Assembly (NCBI RefSeq): GCF_964019385.1
Contig: NC_088646.1
Span: 4,353,278-4,417,277 of the forward strand
Direction: 5' to 3'
Length of the DNA stretch: 64,000 nt
Source: Sycon ciliatum
Lineage: Eukaryota > Porifera > Calcarea > Leucosolenida > Sycettidae
Below, one piece after another: positions 46,201 through 57,600 of the stretch. The notes under the pieces were generated by a model that worked only from the letters and a program-made list of their open reading frames with translations, did not search any database and was not told the origin of the DNA. Position 1 is the stretch's first letter. Every line of letters starts with the position of its first letter. The position numbers and the translations under genes were made by a program.

Positions 46201-46454
46201 CTCCTCTCACTGAGGAGTGGAGTCTTTTGCCCCCCCCCCCCCCCCCCCAGCTTGAAACATGAGTCAAATCTCCCGCTCGTGCACGGGGTCAACACCGGCT
46301 TGGACCAATGGTGGCTTTGGAACACCTTCTACTGCTCATCATCAGTGACTTGCTCGGGATTCGTCCAATCGATCATGCCCTTAGTTACGTCTGGCGCTAG
46401 CCAGGGTCCACACCGCTTTTATTCGGTAATTGTTTGTTTGTGCCTGCTGCTTGT

Positions 46455-46499
<45 letters not shown>

Positions 46500-47155
46500 G
46501 GACTAAGGGCCGGGTTCCACTGCGGCTCTGCTCGTCATCCGCGGCTTGAAACGTCATCATTACCATAGTGACCGCGGCTCACCGCGAGCTTGCTACGATT
46601 CTCGATCAAAAACTGTGAGCCGCGGTCGTGGCTCGACCTGTTTCCCGTACTTTGCATTGTTTTGTACGCGAGAATTTTAAAATTCAAATTCTTATTCGTT
46701 GCGCAGGCCAGAACATGAGCATTTTTTTCGATTGCGCAGGCAGGTAAAACATCATCAAAAAACATGGAGCACGACCGCGGTACCGCGAATAGCGAGTGCC
46801 AGTGGAACCGCGCTGCTCCGTTGCATGCAGCCAAGTGCCGCGGAACCCGGCCCTTTACTTAGCAAAGATAAGTTATTGCAAATTTGCCACACAGACAGAC
46901 ACACACACAGACACACACACCCTAAAATACCACAGCATTACCATTTCCCGCTGGGACCATTTGACCAGATGGACAGTCGCTTGCATTGTAGCACTTGGCA
47001 TTCTTTAGACTCTGTAATAAGTTAGAAAAGGAAAAAAGCAAACACTGCATCAAACTAGCAAACATTGCATCATGCCTTCAATTTCCACACTCAATACAAA
47101 CAAAGCCTTATAACCAACACAGACGGGGGTCATGGGCTTTCGAAGCAAACGGTTG

Positions 47156-47207
<52 letters not shown>

Positions 47208-48561
47208 GCACACACACACACACCTGCCGAACACAAACACATACATGTACATACCTCGGGACAGGTCATGTTACGCTGATCTGGCGTGATGATCATGTTT
47301 GTCATTACAAAGAATGCTCCAGTTTGCTGAGACCAAATCGCACACATACATACACGAAAACATACACACACACACACACACGCAAACACACACATGAGCG
47401 CGCACACACACACACGCACACACAAACACACAAGTCACATGAAAATTAGTCCGGGCCATGACCAGATGACAATGCACATTCACAATGAAAACGGAAAAAG
47501 CCCTTCACAGCCAGCTCAGCTTGGTGCAAGAGTCGCACAGAGCAGCGTTAAAGGTGACAACCCGCCAAAGCCAATGTTGCCCACAGATCCCGCGACAAGT
47601 TCAAATTCAAAAGCCAACGACTTCCACGCGGCGGTCCTGGTCACGTTTGTGCTGAGAACATTGGTACCACTGAGCAAAGCATCGTCTCGCTAAACCAGAC
47701 TACAGCGTGCAGCGTAGATCTACACTCTGAGTACCAACCTGAGGTGGAATATGATAGTCGGCTGCATCCCAAACACGACTCGCTAGGCCTGCATTCAACG
47801 GATACGCAGCACCTTTCAGCTTGGCCGTGACGGCTCCCTCAACTTCTTCCGTGTCCTGGTAGCCCTTCTTGTAGACAATCACATACCTACACGGTTTGCA
47901 TAAGCCAACAGAACAGAAACACCAAGCAGGAATAACGCATGTCATCCAATGCCACCAGGAAATGGAGAGCATTCTCAAACTTTGAATGACAGTGGTGTTT
48001 GGCAGTGGAATAGTTTCGCACACAAGTCCAATGCAATAGCTGCATTGCGACGCAGTGTGCCAGGTGTGCACGTGCACCAATACATGCCAGTGCTGCTGAA
48101 TAGGTCACACATGCACTCGAAAGTAGCAGATCCGCTGAATCGACATCGCAGGAGCGAAAATACCATGGCAACGGCGAAACTTCCGCTTCAGCGGAAACTC
48201 CAATCCTCTTCCTCCAAAATTTTCGAAGCGAGACTGTCGCTTTTGCGGTTTCGCGTCAGCGGAAAACACCACTGTCTGCTGTATATGGACTTGCTACGAG
48301 AAATTTGTATGCGTATGAGGTCCATGCAACAAAAATGCGTGCAAGATAGTCATTGACCTCGTCTATTCTCCGTACCGTATGCACCACAGTCCACTTTACT
48401 CTCATTTCCCGCCAAAGTAGGAGTTTGCCCTGTTTGTATGTGTGACCATACACAAGTGGTTCCGCTGGAGTGACACCAGGCTCGCTGCCGCAGAACCTCG
48501 TCGCCGAAGCGAGACCCCAGTGCATGTGTGACCGGGCCCTTATGATGTGCACAGGCCGGCG

Positions 48562-48624
<63 letters not shown>

Positions 48625-48651
48625 ACACACACACACATACACACACACACA

Positions 48652-48693
<42 letters not shown>

Positions 48694-51600
48694 ACTACTG
48701 CATATACTATGCGCATATACCAGCAGCCTGCTCTCTACGGATCACTCCGCAATTATCGAACTTGTCTTCATCGTGCGGTCAGTTCTTAGGTTTTAGCAAA
48801 TTGCCCTCATCAAGTTTGCAATGGCGTGCAAGCTCGCAAAGGAGCTAGTCGATCGATAATTCCTTAACAATCAACAGATCATCTTTACTTATAAAGAAGA
48901 GGCACCTGTGACGTGTGTGTGTGTGTGTCACGCTGAAGCGCTGCGGAGCAGCGCTGCCCTGAGCACGCGAAGCGTGCGAACAGTGTAGCACAGTGTAGCT
49001 AGCGGCCGCAGAAGCACTGAGCACGCGAAGCGTGCGAATCGTGTAGCTAGCGGAAGCAGCCACAGAAGCACTGAGCACACGAAGCGTGCGAATCGTGTAG
49101 CCACCACCACGTGCTGAGCACGCGAAGCGTGCGAACAGTGTAGGTAGCAGACACGATCAGTACGAGTAGCAGTAGCAGCCGCGCGCAGAAGCACTGAGCA
49201 CGCGAAGCGTGCGAATCATGTAGCCACCTAGCCTAGGCCATAGGTAGCACTAGCAGCCGCACAAGCGCTGCGGACCACGTGAACCGTTCTCTGCAAATAG
49301 AAACATCTGCAACAAAAGGATACAAAAGATCTGCACTGACTGCACTCTGCATCTGATCTGCAGTGAAGAGCGCATCGCACTTTTGTTCGTAATTTTATGA
49401 ATTTTTTGAGCCGCTTCATCCGCCACCAGGTGATGGACAACCCTGACCAGCCTCCCGAAGGCGTAACAGACGTCCCTCCTTCTCCTTCCAACGATGAAGA
49501 ACCTCCCTCACCAGGACTTCAGCGGTCTGGCCACCACCACGTGCTGAGCACGTGTGCTGTTCATGTACTTGCTTCACCCGCATGCCACGTTCGGCCAGGC
49601 AACGCTGGCCGGGGGTGCTGCTAGTTACGTTATAGATTACTTGTTAGGGATTTTGAGTCCAAAAGGTACTGAAAACTGCCGTTTTTGAGAAGTTTAAATC
49701 AATTTCCGCTGTCAGTATGCAGTTGCCAGAGGTATGGTTCAAGTTCTGAGGTTCAATTGATTTCAAAACTGCCATGTTTCGGAGCTACTCTTTCACTAAT
49801 GCAGATTTTTGGTATTATGGAAACAGAGTAATTTTTGAATAATCGATCGTTATGCCAAAGAGAAATCGATAGGTGAAAATCCACGATCGTTTCAGCCCTA
49901 CTACTACTAGTAATAGTAAAAGCAAGATAGCGGCGAGTCAGGACGTGCAACAATTAGCACAACACTGACTGGTATGATACTGACATTCAACACTGACTGG
50001 TGTTTAGCCGGGTCACGTCTAGAATGTGCACAAGCCAACAGCCTTCCAACTTGCAAGAAATCGTTTGTGCAACCGCGCGGACAAACGAGGTATGAGTGTA
50101 TCAGGGTTCTAGCCAGGTCAAAACAGTAGGGGGGGCAGGGGAAACCATAATCCATGATCCATTTCCCAAAATTGGCATGCCAATGGAACTGGATTTCATG
50201 CTAATTTTGGAAGATGGATTTCAAGTGCCGGATTAAAGCGTAGAAAATTAACTGAAAAACCGTTTTGTCAGAATGTGTGCTGGTTTGCACGGGTTCCGGA
50301 TAAACAAGTGCCGGATTAGAGAGGGACGACTGTACATGTACAAGTGCATAATCACATGAGGTTTTTATTCCCGTAGCTATACAGAAGACGTTACTTCAGT
50401 AACGTCTGGCGCTAGCCAGGGTCCACACAGCTTTAATTTGGTATTTGTGAGTTTGTTTGTTTGTGTGTTTGTGTCACGCCTGGCGCTATCCCGTATCTGT
50501 CCCGTACCGTACCATCAAACACAGCTGGCCACATACAGCTGGCCGCAATATTCAAATAGGGCTTTCAAACGCAAGATCATAACGTGAAGCAACTTGGAAG
50601 AATGGGTATGAATGCGAAGTGTATGGGGGAATGCATGTAGGGCGATAGTGCGGGTTCGAATCCCAGGATATGCCTGAAAAAAATAGGAGAATTGAAAAAT
50701 TTATAACATCCGTATGCTTTTTTTTGCCGTCATCAAGGCGGTAGACGGTGTCGTATTACCCTCGATCGTACCAAGAGTACATAAACCAGAGTGTGCAACT
50801 GTGCATATCAGATCTGAAACAGCGCAGTTCGTGCACTACGTCACCCTGATGAGATCAGCCAAGCCGCGACTTGCGTACAGCTCAAATTTTCATGTTTCAT
50901 AGCCCGGAAATCGGCCAAGTTTGCTTGATTTTAGACGTCCTGTTTCAGGATTTCAGTGTTTTGTGTGACTGTGTACGCTGCGTACATCCACCGACAAGTA
51001 AAGTCACCAGGCTATCCGTCTCAAAAAACCGAAATCAGGACAAACTCAGTGAACTGCACCACCGCGACTGGTTACTCAACTTTTCACCGTACCTGTGGCT
51101 TACCATGCCGTCAGAAATGATGTAGTGCACGAATTACGTTCCCACAGGAACCATCCCGAGTTGCACACTCTGGTTTATGTACTCTTGATCGTACCTGTCC
51201 CGTACCTATCCCGTACCGTACCGTACCATCAAAGACGGCTGGCCACAATGCATATTCAAATAGGGCTTTCAAATGCAAGATCATAACGTGAAGCAACTTG
51301 GAAGAATTAGTATGTATGCGAAGTGTATCGGGGGATGCATGCAGGGCGCGCGATAGTGCGGGTTTGAATCACAGGTTATGTCTTTAAAAAAAGATTTTTT
51401 TTAAAGAAATTACCCACCAAAGGATGTACCCAGAGTGCTTGACAGTGCTCAACACCACAAAGGCAGAGCGTAATACACAACAGAACAACAAGGACAATCA
51501 AGGCTTGTTTGCTGCTACTTTAAGTTTCATGCTTACGCAATTGTCATGGCCCTGCGTAGACAGTACTACTCACCAATACTATAGTAGTGCTGCACACATT

Positions 51601-54600
51601 CATTATCAGCCTGTCACCTACCTCTACCGCGGCTCTTCATCAATGTTCTCTTCCTTTTGATTAGGATAGAGTTACCTCTTCTGTCGCCGGACCTAGACTA
51701 TCCATTACCATAGAACTGTCAGCTATTGTCTCTGTTGCCGGTCCGCTGTTCTGCTGTTCCGCTTAGTTGCTTCGATTCATGATTAGCATTAGCTTCAATA
51801 CTTAGATACATTACTCTTTGCTGAGTTTAGCACAGCTCACTACTCGTTCGCTGCTGCCTGCTCGATCCTTCCCTTCGTAGCCGCTCGCATAGATTTCAGC
51901 TAGTATAAGTTCGCTGACTTAGCCAGATATCGAGGAGTCTTGGATTAGTCTTGGATTAGTCTTGTATGAGTCTTGTATTAGTCTTATTCTCTTTTATAGC
52001 TTTCTTGACTTTCTTTATAGGAGTTCCGCTACCGCTCAAGCGGACTTGTCCGCTTGAGCCGGTGTGGCCTTTGACTTTGTAGTTTCTTACTGTTCCTTTG
52101 TTCCTTTACTATACAATCGGACCTGAGGGCTCCGCCACCCTGACTTCTCTCTGTGCTTTGGGTCTGAGGTACGCCTGAGTGGAACTACCAAGAGGCGCAC
52201 ATATACTTTGTGCAAACGGGCTTGGGATAACTAACACGTAGGGACGATCAGCCAGCCACGACACTTGGTGCTGTGACCAGGATTCTTCTTGGTCTAGTTT
52301 CCCAGGTCCTCCGCCCTACTCTTGGTCTACGCCCTTTCACTCTCCGTCATCGTTCCGTCCTCCGCTGTGGCTCTGCCGTACAGGCTCTGTAATCTACGCC
52401 GCCTCACGAGTTCTTTGGATTGTGAGTGCTTACTGACGATTCCTCGTCGATCGACGAGTCGTACGCCAAATCCGTTGAGGACACGCGCTCCGAGTTGCGT
52501 ACGGCAACAAAGAGAATACTTACGCCAGGTTACCACTGCGTTCGCAGTCGTTTCCTCTTTGAAGAGAAGCAAAAGAGACGTTCCTCGGTGTTGATCGTCA
52601 GTTACGCCGCTCTGCTGTTTCAGCAAAGCCATACGCTCCCAAACGTGTTGTGGTACTGACTGTGCTGCTTCCGTTGGCCTACGCCTCTGTGATCAGTCCT
52701 GCCTCCGCGTCCGGAGCCCTGGTCAATCTCTTCGCCTGTGTTACGCCTGTGAGCTGTGTTCCGATCCGCTCGCAAAAAAAAATGAGTTTCGTCTCTTCGC
52801 CGGATGCTCCGCGATCCTTGTTGTACATGATTGTACAGTCCGCACTCTCTGAGCGTGCGCTCACTCCGTTGTGTGTTCAAACCAGCTCAGCTGGTATGGT
52901 TCACCGGTTTCTCCGCCGATGTAGTTCCTGTGGGAGCTGTTGACGAAACGCTCATGAGTTACGTGAGTGCTACGTTGTACTCGACGAGTTTGGGTCCCGC
53001 GCGTTGGGTCATTCACCGCTGCAGCACTTCCTCCGGGAAGAGGTTGACTCTACGCGCTCTCCGCCTGATGGAGATGGCCATCCTCCAGCTCTGTGCTCGA
53101 GCTCGTTTACGCTGTGGGACGGAGTATGCGCGTCATACCTCGTAGGTCTTCCGCTTGATTCCGCCAGACCACTTACGCTTATCTCCTGGTGTTGGCCTTT
53201 GTCCGCTGTCCACAGCTCCTGTGGTGCATTGATTGTCTTGATAATTGAGTGATTGAGAGATGGCTCTCGTGATACTGATACGCCCTGCAACAGGCGCCTG
53301 GCGCCACCTCCGTCCTATTCATGTTTCGTTACTGTTTCCGCTGATAATTGTCCTTTGTTCCGCGTGGCGATTGAGTTTCGCCTGGTTTACGCTTCGTCTG
53401 GTCTGATGCGCCTTTGGCGATGTGGTTCCGCCTGGTGCAAGAGAAGGATTGTGCGCACAATTGGTGCGGTTCGGATCGTCACTGGAGAAGTTCCTGGTCT
53501 CGTGACTGGATCCAAGATCGGAGTAGAGAGAAAAAGCTCCGATGGCTCGCGGTTTGTGGTTGCGCTGATTGCCCGTCGTTGTATTGCTGCCGAGTGCTGG
53601 CGACGGAATTGAAGTCCGATCTGACCGTGGAGTGGTTTGTGTTGTAAAATGCGTAGCCGGCTACGTGACAAGCGGCGAAAGGCTGCTGTGGTGCTCGGGA
53701 GCTCGCGTCCGACTGATCAACGGAGAGCGGAGCTGGCCAGGTAAGAGTACGGAGATATATGCACGCGATCAGACCATCGTCTTTTGTGACTTTTGTTTTT
53801 TTGGTTGTCAGTGGAGGTTACTGTAGTTGGTTTTATTTTTCAAGGTTTTGGAAGGGTTTGTCTGAAGTATTTGTTTTGCAAGCAGTAACGGGTTTACTGG
53901 TTTTCAAGGGGTGCAGAGGTAATGAATGGTACCGGTAGTTATTGAGTTCACGGAGGTTGAGAATCTTGGGTTTACTTTAGATTGACGAATACGTACTAGA
54001 AAGTTCAGGCACCAGCTGTTGACGTAACATTGTTTTGTTATCATTTTGTTATTATTTTTGGAGGTTTTGTTGATTTATCCACCTATTCTATCACGGGTTC
54101 CGGGTCACTGATGAGTACCATTCTACTATGATGTCTATGTGAAGTACACCTTTGGGCTGTTACTTTTTCGTGTTACCAGGGTGTCAGGCTCTGTTTTGAA
54201 GTACATGTAGGTTGAAGGTAGTTGTAGTCTTGTCGTATGAATCATTGCGGGGAGTGTGACTGCATTAATGTTGTTATTGTTGCCGTTGTTGTCTATCGGT
54301 ACGAGAGTACACTACGCCGCCCAGTGGGCCTTCCGTATCCCTGTGTCGTTCATTTCCGCCGGTTTGCATACTGTGGTTGTAAATCACTCTGGTCAGCGTA
54401 CCAGAAAGACAAAGTACGTAATCATTGTGGTTGCACATGTCTCGAATGACACTGCTCTTACGCCTACTTGTGTTGTCTATCTGGCACACGCCGCCGCTGC
54501 TGATATTGCAGCCTAGGGAAACCTATTTGTGTCTCACTGAAGTGCCTGATGGCTTGTTACAGTTTGATGCGCGCCGTCCTTTCTGCCAATTGTGCCCTTC

Positions 54601-57600
54601 TATGGTGTTTTTGGTATTCCGCTGCTAAGTTCTCTTAGCCATATGAATGTTACGCTGCATTATGCTGGGCTGTTGCCACCTGGCCTTGACTGACCAGGCT
54701 GCCCACCATAGTTCCATGACCCGTCAATCTTGTTGTTACACGAAGCTGGATTCTGTAGTGAATCTGATTATTACGTGCAACACAGCTTGGGTCCTCTTTC
54801 CGCTAACGCTTTTGGCGTTAAACCCCATTGCTGGAGAGTCAATTCTCCCACTGCCGCTCAGATCATTGATTGTGGTGTGCAGTCGTGAGCCATGCTAACA
54901 GACTATCACGTCGTGCTCGTTCAGCACAGTTCGTGTGTGTACACACTTGGTCTATGGCTTGCATTTCGCTGAGGTACAAACCGTTGCGTTTCCTACCCTC
55001 ATGTGTATCAGGTAAACGTTACGCCAGAAACTTTGTGCATGCGCATTCTGTGTGCACAAAACGTTTGCCTGTATCTGTCTGCACTGCCCGTCCTCATGAC
55101 GTTGGCGCTCGTCTGGTGCATCTCGCTTCTAGTAACCTTATCTGGTTGCTGGTCCCCGCCGATTGGTCGAAGTTTCCCCAAACTTTGTGTATACTATGGT
55201 GTGGACTATTCCCGGTACAAGACCGTCTCTTGGATGTTGTGTATTGCGTCCAAACTACGCCCGGTCTTAGTGATTATTCTCAGTGATTCTTGTGGATCAA
55301 CTGTCTCGCTGCCATGTTCTTTATGAGCTAGGCCACCATCCTTCGAGATGGAAGAAAAAATTCGCTTCTTGAGTTGGTGGAAGATCTGCCTTCTCCCTAC
55401 GCCAGTCCAGTCACCTGTGAGTGAGGCATTCCTACTGCTACCTGACTTCGAGTCATTGGCTCTGCTGTTCTACCACTACGTCTCATCGTTTCACCCTACC
55501 ATGCTGATACCATCACTCACCTATAGTACGATGACATGAACACCAGGATTCCATTCCGTGGTCTGTTGAGCCTCACCAAGTACCTGTCTTACCCAGGCAT
55601 TGCCACCAGTTGCTGGAGTATCAATGTTTCTGCTATGTCTTCGTTGTCCGTCCACCCTGTCACTATAGCCGATTCCGTTTGGTACTGCACTTGCACTAGT
55701 ACTGCTATGATGTCGTCTGTTCCCTACTACCCTGAGTGCACTGTTCCAGTCTACCATCCTGTACTGCCATCATCTTCTATAGTGTCTACCGTCAAAGTAC
55801 TGTCTTCCATGTGCCTAATAGTGTCTGCTCAACTTGATTCAAGTGCTGTCGTCCACCATCGTCATGAGTACCGCCCGCACTGATCTCTGTCTGCTACCCG
55901 CTGAGTGTCACCAAGTAAGACTATCTATGTACGAACAATTGTGCCCCATATCGTTAGTTCTCTAAGTTCAGCCTTTGCTCATAGCTACCTCTCGAGTGCC
56001 TACTGCCCAACTGTTACCCCTGGTCCTGTGCCTTAGGCAGTGAACAATTAGCTCCTAGCTCCATCGTGCTTTGATTAGGATTGTTTCCCAGCACACACCA
56101 AGATTTTGTGCCAATAGATTAGATCCGCTGTCCATTCGTTTTGTTCTGTTCGGCGTAGCTCATCAGTTATCGTATAGTTTTGTTCTGCTGCTAGTGACTG
56201 TTTTGCGTCACAATTTTTCCAAGGTTAGACCCTGCTAGAGATGCCACCTGCCAAAGAAACTAGACTTTACATTGTGTTCATTAGTTCTAGCCGTAGGTTC
56301 TTTCCGATTTCGTTTCCTGATTCGAAGTCTGAAGCTTTGTTCCCTCTTGCTCACACCCTCTTTGGAACTACGGCGATGTTTAGTTTCCTTTTATTTTAGC
56401 CCTTTTTCATTTGCTCTTTTGTGTTGTTTCTTCCCGTCACGAGGACGTGACCCTTTTCTTTGTAGCCGAGGGAGATGTCATGGCCCTGCGTAGACAGTAC
56501 TACTCACCAATACTATAGTAGTGCTGCACACATTCATTATCAGCCTGTCACCTACCTCTACCGCGGCTCTTCATCAATGTTCTCTTCCTTTTGATTAGGA
56601 TAGAGTTACCTCTTCTGTCGCCGGACCTAGACTATCCATTACCATAGAACTGTCAGCTATTGTCTCTGTTGCCGGTCCGCTGTTCTGCTGTTCCGCTTAG
56701 TTGCTTCGATTCATGATTAGCATTAGCTTCAATACTTAGATACATTACTCTTTGCTGAGTTTAGCACAGCTCACTACTCGTTCGCTGCTGCCTGCTCGAT
56801 CCTTCCCTTCGTAGCCGCTCGCATAGATTTCAGCTAGTATAAGTTCGCTGACTTAGCCAGATATCGAGGAGTCTTGGATTAGTCTTGGATTAGTCTTGTA
56901 TGAGTCTTGTATTAGTCTTATTCTCTTTTATAGCTTTCTTGACTTTCTTTATAGGAGTTCCGCTACCGCTCAAGCGGACTTGTCCGCTTGAGCCGGTGTG
57001 GCCTTTGACTTTGTAGTTTCTTACTGTTCCTTTGTTCCTTTACTATACAATCGGACCTGAGGGCTCCGCCACCCTGACTTCTCTCTGTGCTTTGGGTCTG
57101 AGGTACGCCTGAGTGGAACTACCAAGAGGCGCACATATACTTTGTGCAAACGGGCTTGGGATAACTAACACGTAGGGACGATCAGCCAGCCACGACACAA
57201 TCATCAGGCAACATGAAGATCGGGTGCCGACCATGCCGGTATATATGCCAGGAGAGGGTGGTATAAAAAGCTGTGTGAGACTGTGGGGGCTAGCGCAGTA
57301 GCCAGCCAAGAAATTATAACATCCCTATGCTTTTTTTGTCTAGGTCATCAAGGCAAAAAAGCATAGCGTAGGGCCCTGAGCTTCCAAGCTCTCTCGTTGC
57401 TTTTTTGGATGAACTATAGGCAGACCACATACTGTAAGCAAGAGTACATAACCAAGAGTACATAACCTGGTTGTTATGTACTCTTGCTGTAAGTCAACAA
57501 ATATTCGGCACATTTATTTTCGGCTATTTTCGGCCTGATCATATTTGGCCGAAAATTTGTTGCAGCCGAAATTTCGTTTTGCAAGGTTCACTGTGACAGT

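Larger units (their letters stand above)
51542..57197. mobile_element. LTR retrotransposon, recent and apparently non-coding (LARD-like)
   Basis: Two 722-bp LTRs (51542-52263 and 56476-57197) begin TGTC and end GACA and appear identical line by line. The 4-bp sequence CAAT flanks both sides (51538-51541 and 57198-57201). A primer-binding-site-like TGGTGCTGTGACC follows the left LTR after 2 nt, and a purine-rich GAGGGAGA precedes the right one. The 4.2-kb interior has only short ORFs and no recognisable gag, protease, RT, RNase H or integrase motif. The element therefore looks non-autonomous and mobilised in trans. It inserted in P2X intron 1 and should be young, because the LTRs have not diverged. 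The superfamily is undetermined. Confidence 0.85.

Noticed and set aside
46300..46400. Minus-strand MIDWTNPEQVTDDEQ reading in P2X intron 4
   Set aside because: Fifteen residues then a stop, no splice support. Too short to call.
48350..48690. Cysteine-valine-rich ORFs over the (CA)n tract
   Set aside because: They are translations of the microsatellite. The same holds for CV/HT-rich ORFs at 11.2, 28.4, 35.6, 40.0 and 47.2 kb.
52322..56493. Numerous 60-138 aa ORFs inside the LTR element as possible gag or pol
   Set aside because: None shows zinc knuckle, DTG, YxDD or DDE patterns, and they overlap on both strands. Treated as non-coding.
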